Below are positions 1 to 10,310 of a stretch of 64,000 nucleotides of DNA, piece after piece. The stretch is taken from contig NW_024732415.1 of assembly GCF_018991925.1 (NCBI RefSeq), forward strand, positions 562,430 through 626,429, given 5' to 3'. The stretch is from Homarus americanus (Eukaryota > Arthropoda > Malacostraca > Decapoda > Nephropidae). How positions within the stretch are numbered: the first letter of the stretch is position 1; every line of letters begins with the position of its first letter. The notes under the pieces were generated by a model, which was not told the DNA's origin, did no database searches, and saw only the letters and a program-made list of their open reading frames with translations. A program made the position numbers and the translations under genes.

Positions 1-226
1 ACCTGAATGTGACCTCACACACCATCCCTACGACCACACACAAGAGGAAAGAGTGCTCACCATTCATCCACCCAACTCAACATCTATAGTCAGCTCTTGA
101 GAGAAAAAAAAACTACTTTCTACAACAGCTAATAAGATGTAGCATGACCTTGAAATAGTTCTCAGTGAAGATCAATATTCTGTGAGTTGTAGATGAAGTT
201 GTTTAGTGAAGATCATCTAAATATAC

Positions 227-372
227 TAACCCCTTGTGTACCGGACCCCATCTGAGCTGAATAACATCGTCTAACCTAACCTAACCTAACCTAACCTAAC
301 TTAACCTCATCTAACCTAACCTATCCAAATAAAACATTAAAAGTAGCATCCCAGTAGTGAAGGTGTCAGTGG
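227..372 (+). repeat. MITE family A copy containing an interstitial AACCT tract
   Basis: Starts with TAACCCCTTGTGTA and continues through a 'ctgagctgaata' core. The far end reads 'ccaaataaaacattaaaag' and then 'agtagtgaagg', which matches the other family A copies at 39566-39666 and 48620-48719. Where those copies read 'gtct-ggtttcag-ccaaat', this one holds a run of AACCT units (about 271-325). Non-autonomous DNA element; no ORF. Confidence 0.7.
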
Positions 373-625
373 GAATACGCTACTTAAGCTAAAAAGTGTT
401 AGCTATGAAACCCCGGCTATATTTCTTGATAAATTAGACTCGATACACTAAAACCTAACCTCACCACACAACCAATGCATTAAACACCCAGAAAAAGGGT
501 CAATTATTTCATTTTCTCAGTGTACTTTTCTCACCCATGAAATAAGATCCTATAATTTCCTCCTAAGGCTAGGTACTCTTACGTCACTGGCAAGGCTCTT
601 GATTTGGTTAGGTTAGGCAGTCACT

Positions 626-960
626 ATGTCGATCACTCAATATATCTATCTATCTATCTATCTATCGACTCTATTCGTATACTGTAACTGCACTTCCCCC
701 AATCCCTCATGGCAATACGTCACTCCTTCCCCGCATGGCAACACGTCACTCCTTCCCCGCAGGGCAACACGTCACTCCTTCCCCGCAGGGCAACACGTCA
801 CTCCTTCCCCGCAAGACAACACGTTACATTACTCCTCTCCATGGCAACACGTCTCTCTCTCTCTCTCTCTCTCTCTCCCTCCTATTGGCGTCACTACCTC
901 GATACATCAAACCTTGCCACTGTTTCATCAGCCCGAGAGAGAGAGAGAGAGTTGGACACG
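626..960. repeat. Microsatellites plus a 26-bp minisatellite
   Basis: An (ATCT)n run near 640-665 is followed by about four copies of a 26-bp unit (core 'cacgtcactccttccccgc', about 710-815), then (TC)n at about 848-878 and (GA)n at about 935-950. Short reading frames here are open only because of the repeats; no coding signal is seen. Confidence 0.8.
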
Positions 961-1816
961 TTACCATACTTGAGATTATTTTTTTTTATCCATTATTATT
1001 CACAGATCCCTAAACTATTTTTCCTATAGGTTAGGTTAGGTTATCAATTAATCATAGTGTTATTTTTCATGTCTGAGGGTTGGAGACTACAGCCCTCTAT
1101 CAGGATTAATAATAATAAACAAAGTTAAAGCCATGTTGTACCCGTAAAGCATTATTAAAACCATTGATCTTTTACTGATATTTTTGGATAATACATTAAA
1201 GTCTTCTATAAAGGTTCAGTCATCGGAGCGTCGATAATAAGCCTAAAACTACGACTGGTGACGTAAATTAAGGTAAAACATGTGATTAGACTATGGGATA
1301 AAGACACCTGTTGTTCCTCTCACCTCTAGCTGTCCCATACGTTGCTGGGAAGAGTAATAACTTGACAACTATATCTTTATTCTACAACCCTGAACTAGAT
1401 AAAACACCGACGAGGAAAATAAAGGAAATGTATTTTTCACTCTGTCACACTTTAATACCACCATGATTCGAGATGGCTACGGTAAATAAGTTGATGGTTG
1501 GAAATACACTGAGGTGACACTATCTATGGTTGCTGGGATAAAAGGGGAGGACCTGGGGGCATACAACGAGCCACAGACACCTCAGTTAAAGACAAGAACT
1601 TCCTGACGATGGTAAGATCCACTGACGAAGACTTACTTAATCCCCCTGTGCTTCTGGTCATCTCACGAGCCAGTGGGACGGTCGGCCAATTCTCAGTTAC
1701 ACTAATAATATTAATAATTAACGGTTTATTGAAGGAGCATAGCAGCCAGAAGGCTGAAAATATACAGTTACATAATGGGGGAATGGGTTTCGATTTTCAA
1801 ATAATATACAAGTAAC
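961..1816. other. Intergenic, no gene seen
   Basis: AT-rich sequence with one short TTAGG-like run (1028-1042). A 68-codon frame at 1609-1815 has no recognisable features. Nothing else supportable. Confidence 0.6.
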
Positions 1817-2341
1817 ATAAGTGATGACACTACTTGGGTTCACAGGATGATGTCACTACTTGGGTTCACAGGATGATGTCACTACTTGGGTTCATAGGAT
1901 GATGACACTACTTGGGTTCACAGGATGATGTCACTACTTGGGTTCACAGGATGATGACACTACTTGGGTTCACAGGATGATGTCACTACTTCGGTTCATA
2001 GGATGATGACACTACTTAGGTTCACAGGATGATGTCACTACTTCGGTTCACAGGATGATGACACTACTTGGGTTCTGGGATGATGTCACGACTTGGGTTG
2101 ATGATGACACTACTTCAGGATGATGTCACTACTTGGGTTCATAGGATGATGTCACTACTTGGGTTCACAGGATGATGACACTACTTGGGATGGGATGATG
2201 TCACTACTTTGGTTCACAGGATGATGACACTACTTGGGTTCACAGGATGATGACACTACTTCGGTTCATAGGATGATGACACTACTTGGGTTCACAGGAT
2301 GATGTCACTACTTGGGTTCACAGGATGATGACACTACTTGA
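1817..2341. repeat. 26-bp satellite array
   Basis: About twenty tandem copies of a 26-bp unit with core 'gatgatgacactacttggg', alternating between 'gatgac' and 'gatgtc' variants and interrupted by a few shortened copies. It lies about 90 bp beyond the 3' end of the minus-strand PTB gene. Confidence 0.9.
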
Positions 2342-2430
2342 GTTTTCCTTATGTGTGAATAGCAGATCTCTTCTCTAATGCAGTATATCGTACTACTGTA
2401 CATACCAATACACTATACAGTACCATGAAA

Positions 2431-3270
2431 CTAATTCTTCTTGTGTATATCCATAGCTGCTAACCCCTTGGTCAGGTCTGGCTGTGAGGAATGGTTGGAC
2501 TTGATAGGATTCAGTAATGAAGTTTGGCTCGTCTTTGTGAGGTCTGGCTGGGAGATGTGTCTTACCCTTCCGAGTTCTGGGAGGGAGGTGCGGTGGCCAA
2601 CGGTAATCTGAAGGGGAAAAAATATATATGTATTTTATTATGTTAGTTGTGTAAGATAAGACATCCACACACACACACACACTGACCTTGTTATAGATGC
2701 TGCGAGTTCGACTGAGTGACGCAGTATGGTCAACCTCCACTGTACCAAGCGCCAATTGGGTTATTCTCTCGGGTGACTCTCCCTTCTGGCACAACAAGTC
2801 GAACTGGATGTGTTCCTTTATACCCATTATATAACTGTGAAGACGTTTACCCTATTGAGAGAGGATAATAATAATAATAGCAACAACAACCATAATGATA
2901 ACAAAAATAATAATAATAATAAAGCAATAATAATAACAAAAAAAGTATAATAACAAAAATAACAATAATAACGCAGAGCTCAAGCAAGGGCGGATCCAGG
3001 GATGTTCAGTAAGGGGGTTCAGGGGGTCCGGAAACCCCCCTTTTCAGAAAATAGATACCTGGAACCCTCGCTCATACACCAACACACCCCCTCCCCCAAC
3101 CTGTTTATGATTACTGCGTTAATTAATTTATCTAATGTGGCATCTTACCTACACACCCCCCCACATACTTACACACACACACACACCCATCACACACACA
3201 CACACCCACACACACACACCACCCACACACACACACCCACACACACCACACACACACACACACACGCACC

Positions 3271-3316
<46 letters not shown>

Positions 3317-3710
3317 CACACACACACCCCCCACCATACACACCCCACACACACACACACGCTGTTTGGATCCACCCCTTTCTATATTATAACCCCCTAC
3401 TATAAATCTTAACCTAACCTAAACGCTCCTACTGTTATGACACGCCCGAGGTCGGCCCCACTCACCCTATCGGTACCAAAGATGAACATTCCTTCTCCTG
3501 TCGGGGCCCTGCGTCCAGCCTCGAAGTAGAATAACTTTTCGGTGAAGCCAAACTTTCGAATGACGGTAAATGCCCACTTGTACGATGAACAGTTACCCTT
3601 CAGCAGGCTAATATGGCCATCTTTAACCAGTAGAGTAAGCACTTCAGCTTTATCCAGACCTAGACGTTTTCCCCCGTCTCGGCTTACTGTGACAGGTAAC
3701 TGCAACTCTT
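2431..3710 (-). CDS. DOK-family adaptor, IRS-type PTB domain, 3' exons only
   Basis: Three joined minus-strand exons: 3710-3466, 2851-2687 and 2607-2431 (TAG stop). All splice sites are GT-AG; the upstream acceptor is phase 1 and the two internal introns are phase 0. The first exon carries most of an IRS-type PTB domain like those of DOK docking proteins: it opens with LPVTVSRDGGKRLGL and has the family signature FEAGRRAPTGEGMFIF. The domain continues into the second exon (GKRLHSYIMGIKEHIQFDLL). DOK proteins bind phosphotyrosine NPxY motifs of activated receptors at the plasma membrane and dampen kinase signalling; that role is inferred from family. The last 59 codons are low complexity. The PH domain and start codon expected upstream (above 3710) could not be found, so the gene is partial here. 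A (TG)n run lies in the intron at about 2670. Another IRS-type PTB protein is possible, but the FEAGRR signature favours DOK. Confidence 0.75.
2860..2990. repeat. AAT/AAC-rich simple sequence
   Basis: Trinucleotide-type AAT, AAC and CAA runs inside an intron of the PTB gene. No other feature. Confidence 0.6.
3172..3362. repeat. (CA)n microsatellite
   Basis: An imperfect CA repeat of about 190 bp, interrupted by CC and TT, in the intron upstream of the second PTB-gene exon. The long Thr-His and Cys-Val frames across it are artefacts of the dinucleotide. Confidence 0.95.
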
Positions 3711-3745
3711 CTACGGAGAGAGAGAGAGAGAGACAGACAGACAGA

Positions 3746-4550
3746 ATCAGTTAAAATCGTCAAAAAAAGTTCACATTGCTTAAGCCTGTGTCATACTGAG
3801 TACAGGTAAACAGTGTATTTATACAGTGTAGGTATACAAACATTGTCTATTGTTCAAGTATACAATGTGTAGGTGTACAAACAACAGTAAATGCTAAATC
3901 GATTCGACCAAGGGTAGTTCACACAGGTGTAAGGTCAAGAAAGTTCCATTAGTTTAGTTTAGTTTAGTTTGAAACACACTGTACACAAAGTCAAGAAACC
4001 CATTTCAACTATAGTCAGGTCTGGAAACACATTCATTCTTAACCAAAAAATATCCCCACATTTATTCTATAGACTCTGGGAACTGGTTAATCTTCACTAC
4101 ACACCTTGTTCTGGCATCGGGAATGGTTTGAAAGAGATTTCCAACCCTCTTCTGAACCTTTTAGAGTGTTCGTTCGTGGCACTGAAATCATCTCGACTCC
4201 ATGGCGCGTTCGTGTAACAGTATTGAGGCATCTGGAAAAAAAAACATTGATATTGAATTAAGATTTTTTTTTGTCAATGTTGATCATGTTCAAATGACGT
4301 TCATGCGTACTGTACGTGATTTTTTCGTAATTGGTGACAATCGAGTCACCGTGATTTTTCTCTCGTCTGGTAGAAGTGCAGCGTACGTGAATATTTTTCC
4401 TTCTCTGGGAGTGTTGGTGTGTACTTGAACAGATTTCAGGCTTGCCCCACAAGGGGGCAAGTTTATTGAGCACTCCCTTGCATCCTGTGCAAGGCGAAGC
4501 ACAAAAGCGTTTACAGCGCCCAACAGGGAAGCATGCATAGTTCATACTTG
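3746..4550. other. Region upstream of the PTB exon, no exon identified
   Basis: Expected to contain earlier exons of the minus-strand PTB gene, but none could be proven. A possible minus-strand splice donor (CCAGAACAAG/GTGTGT, near 4105) lacks a convincing frame. Confidence 0.4.
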
Positions 4551-4554
4551 GGCG

Positions 4555-4815
4555 GCAGGGGAGGAGGGAGAGGGTAATTTGATCCTTGCTAGCGCAAAAG
4601 TGCTGTCACTGATGATAAGGGGATTCCGGCGTTCAGTGCAGACATAGGTCGCGCCTTCACGAATGCCCGCAAGGATGGCTATGCTTTCAGTGTTAATGGA
4701 GGAGGCCCAATCATGGACCCTGGTTTTTCCTGCGGACCTGGCGCTCAGGGATCCACACGGCTGCACCAGCGCCGCCCAGCGTGACAACAGACCCATCACA
4801 GTCGACAAGGAGAGG
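4555..4815 (-). pseudogene. Decayed RNase H domain of a non-LTR retrotransposon
   Basis: Read on the minus strand, one frame gives VDCDGSVVTLGGAGAAVWI, the opening DGS...GAGA strand pattern of RNase HI domains. After a frameshift another frame gives TESIAILAGIREG and then LIISDS, matching the second (E) and third (SDS) acidic positions of the fold. The two parts are in different frames, so the copy is dead. RNase H occurs at the C-terminus of I, R1-like and Loa-type non-LTR elements; the clade is not determinable here. Confidence 0.6.
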
Positions 4816-4933
4816 GGGTGGGAGGTCATGAGAGAGTAGGCGACATCATCACCCTGCTCGAGGCCGCTAAGTTTGAGTATATATCTTAGTACATCTCAAT
4901 AGTCCATAAACACGCGGACTTCCATATACAATC

Positions 4934-5044
4934 AATACCTCACTAGTCGGGAATCGTAGCCTGGACTTCTGCGTGTGGCGCAGCGGTAGCGATCCCTGTT
5001 CACACGCAGAGATCCAGGGTTCGATTCCCGACTAGTGAGATATT
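4934..5044 (+). repeat. tRNA-like palindrome with A and B boxes
   Basis: Arms 4934-4977 and 5001-5044 are inverted repeats (about 39 of 44 positions pair) around a 23-nt loop. The plus strand has an A-box-like TGGCGCAGCGGTAGCG at 4976 and a perfect pol III B box GGTTCGATTCC at 5018. A cloverleaf is poor: the T stem has only about three pairs, so an ordinary functional tRNA is unlikely. Best read as a tRNA-derived SINE or snap-back copy. Confidence 0.65.
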
Positions 5045-5164
5045 GTTTGTATATATCTTAGTAAGTGAACGCTTTCCTTTGTCCTGTAGTGCTGGGAATC
5101 AGCGTGACCTTTCCATCTTGTCTGTCAGCGTTCGTAAGCATATAGTCTTTTGTCAGCAGTCGTG

Positions 5165-5246
5165 TACAACACCCCCAACACATCACACAACATCCCAACA
5201 CATCACAAAACACCCCCAACACATCACCAACATCCCAACACATCAC
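5165..5246. repeat. Short tandem repeat (ACATCACA/CCCCAAC)
   Basis: Alternating 'aacacatcac' and 'aacaccccc' or 'aacatcc' blocks, about four copies. Non-coding. Confidence 0.75.
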
Positions 5247-5419
5247 AGACCACTACAGAACGCGGGAAATGGGAGATGTATATATAAATTCAAAGGATAA
5301 ACCCGTTCGTTCCCATCCGCGGAAGGAAAGAATTCGTGTCCCAGATGATAGTGCTTCCTGGGAGAAAAAAACAATTACGATAAAGTCAGTATTGAAGTAG
5401 TACAGTTTTAACTTACCTT

Positions 5420-5553
5420 TAACCTAATCTAATCTAATTTAACTTAATTTAACCTAACCTAACCTACTCCTGTTTAAATCGTTTTGATATTAACTTTATT
5501 TGTAACATATTAATTTGAGCGAGACATACAGACAGACACACACACACACACAC

Positions 5554-5605
<52 letters not shown>

Positions 5606-5640
5606 AAGAGAGAGAGAGAGAGAAAAGAGAGAGAGAGATG
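5420..5640. repeat. Degenerate AACCT tract, then (CA)n and (GA)n
   Basis: TTAGG-type units (AACCT on this strand) at about 5420-5465, followed by a (CA)n run at about 5536 and a long (GA)n/(GAAA) run at about 5555-5638. Confidence 0.85.
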
Positions 5641-5645
5641 TACTG

Positions 5646-6130
5646 AACTGTTCTCTCTGACCAATGTTAACGTTCCCGTGTTCACTAAGGAGTCACCATA
5701 CTGTCACAACACATACATCTGTTAATTAATTCAGACACAACAACCACTGGCCATGTTGTAATTAAGGGTTATTGAGTAGTTTAAAGATTATCTTTGTTAC
5801 CCATCATATACACACTGGTGCTACAACACTCCAACCTAACCTAATCCAATCTAACTTACCCTAACCTAACACAACCCAATCTAACCTACGCAAGTCTAAC
5901 CTACCCTAGCCTTAATCCAATCTAACTTACCCTAACCTAATAACAAAACAACAATAACAACGAAACAACGATAACAACAACAAAGCAACAATAACAACAC
6001 TAACAAAGCAACAACAACTAGCGAAATCCAAATTACTGTAGAAAAAATACAATATATGAAAGACAACAAAGTGGGAAAAAAATATCGAGATTAAACGGAA
6101 AACAGGAAGTGAAAACTAGGTTCTGGATAC
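5646..6130. other. Intergenic, AACCT-like and CAA-rich, no gene seen
   Basis: Contains degenerate AACCT-type sequence at 5833-5940 and a CAACAA/AACAAT-rich stretch at 5940-6020. No supportable ORF. Confidence 0.6.
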
Positions 6131-6139
6131 GCCCGGAGA

Positions 6140-6545
6140 TGTCCTAGGTGGTCCTGAGAGGTCCTGAGGGATCCCTAGAGGTCCTGGGGGATCCCGAGAG
6201 GTCCTGGGTGGTCCTGGGAGGTCCTGGGGGATCCCGAGAGGTCCTGAGAGGTCCTGGGGGATCCCGAGAGGTCCTGGGTGGTCCTGGGAGGTCCTGGGGG
6301 ATCCCGAGAGGTCCTGAGAGGTCCTGGGGGATCCCGAGAGGTCCTGGGTGGTCCTGGGAGGTCCTGGGGGATCCCGAGAGGTCCTGAGAGGTCCTGGGGG
6401 ATCCCGAGAGGTCCTGGGTGGTCCTGGGAGGTCCTGGGGGATCCCGAGAGGTCCTGAGAGGTCCTGGGGGATCCCGAGAGGTCCTGGGGGATCCCGAGAG
6501 GTCCTGGGTGGTCCTGAGAGGTCCTGGGGGGTCCTGAGCGTTCCT
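6140..6545. repeat. Decamer array with 70-bp higher-order repeat
   Basis: Built almost wholly of 10-bp blocks: gtcctggggg, atcccgagag, gtcctgggtg, gtcctgggag and gtcctgagag. A fixed order of seven blocks recurs with a 70-bp period about four to five times, then degrades toward 6600. Long frames on both strands result from the repeat and are not evidence of coding. Confidence 0.9.
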
Positions 6546-6692
6546 GCATATAGCCTTGAAACGTCCTAAGCAATCCTGAAAGGTCCTGAACACCCCTGAG
6601 AGGTCTTAGGTGGTCACCGGTGGTCTTGCGGTCCTGTGTAGTTGTAGGCGGTTCATTTCCGTGGTTTCGTTTGCTCTATCAAACAATTACTG

Positions 6693-6820
6693 TGAAGCTT
6701 CGGTCTGTGGAAGCTGTGGTCTGTGGAAGCTTCGGTCTGTGGAAGCTGTGGTCTGTGGAAGCTTCGGTCTGTGGAAGCTGTGGTCTGTGGAAGCTTCGGT
6801 CTGTGGAAGCTGTGGTCTGT
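6693..6820. repeat. 16/32-bp minisatellite
   Basis: Alternating 16-bp halves 'gaagcttcggtctgtg' and 'gaagctgtggtctgtg' give a 32-bp period repeated about four times. Confidence 0.9.
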
Positions 6821-6824
6821 ATAA

Positions 6825-7590
6825 GCCTACACGTTCAACTATGGTCTTCGAGCGAGTCATTTACTTCACTCGTCAACACAGCACGTCACACCGTCAGCAC
6901 CACAATACGTTACATCACAACACTCCACATCCACATCAGAACACAGCAGAGAACACCGAAACACAGCATTGCATTGGTTTATATAAGACACAGTACATGA
7001 CACCACCACAACATTGCTGTTGGGTCTCCTTACCACAAGACTTGAAGGTACTGTACGCCTTAACACAGCCCCAACTAATGCTGTACTTCAGGGGTTGCAT
7101 CCGTGCCGCCTCTACGTCCGCTAGTTGTCGTAACTAACACATAGCACAAGTAATCAATCTACCATTTCAAGACTGACAGAAGCCCCGGAAATCAAACATC
7201 CGCTCTCTGGTTTGTTACTGATATAGTTCCATCTATCTATGCTTTCGTCGATTATATAGCCGTTTTCTTCTTGTCTCAAAATTGTCCACTCTGTATGAGA
7301 ACTATATCGGAAGTTACTGGCGTCACTGTGTGTGTGTGAGAGCCTTTCTGCCAGACGTACGATTCTTCTTATATTTCTGAATAACGTCATTAAATCAAAA
7401 CAAAACCTATGAAATAAAAAAACTAACCCCATGAAAAAACTAAAGTCATGACACAAACGAAGTTCATGAAATAACAATTAAGATCATGACCCAAATTAAT
7501 GTCATGAGGTAAAAACTAGTCACATCAAAATAATATTATGTGCTTGTAAAAACGAAAGCATATCACCGGATGGGACATGTACAGTACTTG
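6825..7590. other. Intergenic, no gene established
   Basis: Contains CA/CAC-rich sequence at 6880-6960. A 107-codon minus-strand frame at 7154-7477 has no recognised domain and no clear splice context. Confidence 0.5.
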
Positions 7591-7764
7591 GGTCACTACC
7601 CACAAAAGTTCTGTCGTCTCTCGTGGACCACGAACTCCCAGAGATTCAGACTCATGAAGCTGAAGCATTTATGGATATAATAATACATCACTTTGGGGTC
7701 ACGAGTCTGAATCTCGGGGTTCGGGGTTCAGGAGGAGAGGTGATTGGACTTTTGTGGTTGACTG
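7591..7764. mobile_element. Foldback MITE
   Basis: The two ends are inverted copies: the left has 'cactacccacaaaagt' and 'agagattcagactcatg', and the right has their near reverse complements 'cacgagtctgaatctc' and 'acttttgtggttgac'. Total about 174 bp with a short loop; no ORF. Confidence 0.65.
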
Positions 7765-8990
7765 CACTTCGAAATCAGTTTGATATTAATTAAGCATGTG
7801 ACAGTGGACAAATAGGATAGAATAGTACATTTATAGAGCTGCATCTTCTTCCTAGACACGCTCTCTTAACACCAATCACTGGACAAAACTACACAGGGAC
7901 TCCACCTTAACTTAGATACGGTCACTTAAAACCAATCACTGGATAAAATACAGTTGAACTCTTTGAGCAATGGGTTTAACTTTGAACAGGTTAATGTAAA
8001 CAACGCAGTTATCAATATACAAAGATAGTGTAGGTATACGAACAATGATAAAGAGAAAGTCGATTTGTCCCAGTGTAGTCCAACCAAGCCACCAGAGTGT
8101 GTATGTGTGTGTATGTGTGTATGTGTGTACACGCTTCCCCCACAGGATGTAACTATGAAGTTGTCGGAAACGAGATAGTAAACATCAGGGATTCCACAGG
8201 GATTAGAGAAGGTTTGGTTTGGTTTGGTGCTCTGCTGTCCTAAGAATATTTCCCACTATATAACTGGTACATTCTTAAACATGATGACCGCAAAAAAGGC
8301 CGCCAAAAAATACCGTAAGAAAGACGGCAAAAAATACCATAAAAAGACCGCAATAAGCACACAACAAGCACCACAACAAACACCGCAAAAAAGACCTTAA
8401 GAAACACCTGAATAAATGCCTCAAGAAAAACCGAAAGAAAAAGTTAGCATTACGGTATTGAAGATGGTAGCATTAGCTTAAATTAAAAATTAAAAAATAA
8501 AAGTTATTGCTGATATCCATACAGAAAATAAACACAGAAAACTTTCCATTTTCATAGAAAACTTTACTTAACAGCATATACTCATATAAGACTTTCGTGT
8601 AAGCAAAAATTTCATTATAAAATCCTACACTAAATATCCCATTTCATTACCGCTTCCGATTTTGTATTTTCATGAGTAATATATGCACCAACTATATAAT
8701 GAGAATTGATTTCGCCATTAAAGGCGCATTTCTATCCTTGGCAAGTCCTACTAACGTAAACTGAAAACGCCTAGAAATAACCTTATTTAGAGATACATTA
8801 CCTTATTACTGAAACAAAGATTCTGTACTTAATTTTGTCCACTAATTAATGTTAATATAACGTAGCTAAGTGAGAATCCCAATGTCATTTTGTCTAGAGA
8901 GGTTAAATCCTCGTCCTCAGAATTAAACCATCGTCCTCAGAATTAAATTATCATTCTCAAGTGATTGAAATTACTTGTCACAATCTTTAA
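7765..8990. other. Intergenic, no gene seen
   Basis: Holds a short (TG)n run at about 8097-8128, a GGTTT run at about 8213, an A-rich degenerate stretch at 8288-8440, and 'tcctcgtcctcagaattaaa' repeats at 8905-8960 that resemble 13485-13555 and 58075-58262. Confidence 0.6.
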
Positions 8991-9038
8991 CCCAAGTTCT
9001 CAAAGTTCCGAAATTTCCTTTTGATTTAGCTTATTCAG

Positions 9039-9365
9039 GTGACGGAACAGAGCTGGCGAACGCTCGCCCCACAAGGGGGTCACAGCTCAAGGTTAAAGAA
9101 GTCGCAGGCCCAGAAAACTGCGAGGGCAAACTTTTTCGAAGTGAGAGTTGTGAACTGTTGGAACAATCTACCAGAAAGTGTTGTGACGGCACCGAGTGTG
9201 AGCTATTTCAAGACCAGACTTGACCAACACTGGAGCAGGTTCAGGTACATTCAGGAGTCGGTGCATGCCCAGTACTTGCCAACAGTGCGTAACAGAGACG
9301 TGACCGATCGCCCCAGCGGCTAACGAGCCGATCAGTGGTGGAAGAGGATAAAATGAAAATGAAAA
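9039..9365 (+). pseudogene. CR1/Jockey-like reverse-transcriptase tail, 3' truncated copy
   Basis: The frame to 9320 encodes the C-terminal signature of a non-LTR retrotransposon RT (FFEVRVVNCWNNLPESVV, then YFKTRLDQHWSRFRYIQE). It is the same family as 19519-19940. It is followed by a conserved 3' end ('acgtgaccgatcgcccc') and an A-rich tail of ATGAAA-type units. It is 5'-truncated, as is typical of target-primed insertions. Confidence 0.8.
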
Positions 9366-9974
9366 GGAGACTGCACTTGAGACTCCATGTTACGCTACGA
9401 TGTTATTTTGTCCCGTTATTTTGGAGTTATCTTGAGTGTCTTACTTGAACCGTGACATTTAATATCCTAACACTTGTCCCAAACCTCAACCCCGCGACAA
9501 ACGTTTTTTCAAGATCTACGTTCAATATATTTTAGTTCGTGAATTATGTAGTACTAATTATGTATATTTGGATTTAATTAAACACCTCATTAAGACTACT
9601 CACTTAAATGAACGTGGAATGTTTTCAGGGAGAGAGGAGACTGAACGAAGACCATCACTAGCGAACACAGTGGAAGGCGAGTGAGGGGGGGACGGCCGGG
9701 GAGAAAGGAGAGGAAGGCACAGGTTGGAAGAGGATATATATCCCCCTCTTTCCTCCCCCCTTCGTTATCTTAACCTCGTCACTCATTCCCTACAAGACAG
9801 AGTTACTGGACGCTTCGTCAATCATGGCCCTCGTTACTTCAGGCCCACCACTCATCATCTACAGGGCGATAAAACTAATATGGATCCCTTATAGTCGAGG
9901 CAAGGAAACTTCAGTACTCTGTCGGTCTGAATTTTAAAGTTCTTTTGCGGCCAACTGAGAAACTCATACTCGCC
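9366..9974. other. Upstream region of the NLR gene
   Basis: Mostly unique sequence with a G-rich/C-rich segment at 9680-9770. Possible promoter or 5' UTR exons could lie here, but no TATA or initiator can be assigned safely. Confidence 0.4.
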
Positions 9975-10145
9975 ATGAACAAGTGGATGACAAGCTACGG
10001 TGTTTATGAGTAGTGGTGAAGTGTGATGAACAAGTGGATGATGACAAGCTACGGTGTTTATGAGTAGTGGTGAAGTGCGATGAACAAGTGGATGATGACA
10101 AGCTACGGTATTTATGAGTATAGTGGTGAAGTGTGATGAGCAAGA
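9975..10145. repeat. Minisatellite of 51-56 bp just upstream of the NLR gene
   Basis: Four units beginning at 9975, 10026, 10080 and 10136, core 'atgaacaagtggatgatgac' followed by 'tttatgagta'. It lies within 350 bp of the NLR start codon, probably in its leader or promoter. Confidence 0.85.
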
Positions 10146-10310
10146 GGATGATGACTTAAGCTATGGTGTTACTATGATGTGAGTGCCCTGATGTTGATAA
10201 CCTAAGTCCCCACGTAAATACTATTGGTTTAGTCGAGGACCTTTGAACCTCAACACGACTCCTTGCCACACTGAACCCTGTTGCAGCCATAGTCGTACCC
10301 TGTCGCAGCC

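Noticed and set aside
262..325. True telomere end
   Set aside because: Short internal AACCT run inside a MITE with unique sequence on both sides.
1817..2341. CRISPR-like array
   Set aside because: Repeats are contiguous with no unique spacers; an ordinary satellite in eukaryotic DNA.
3132..3412. Thr/His and Cys/Val-rich frames on both strands
   Set aside because: Frames across a (CA)n microsatellite; open only because of composition.
4934..5044. Functional tRNA gene
   Set aside because: Only about three T-stem pairs, no clear acceptor or anticodon stem, and the whole unit is a palindrome.
6144..6593. 132-149-codon Pro/Arg/Thr-rich frames
   Set aside because: Produced by the decamer array; all three phases vary together and there is no start or splice context.
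7154..7477. 107-codon minus-strand frame considered as an upstream exon of the PTB gene
   Set aside because: No PH-domain pattern, no matching splice phase, no family recognised.
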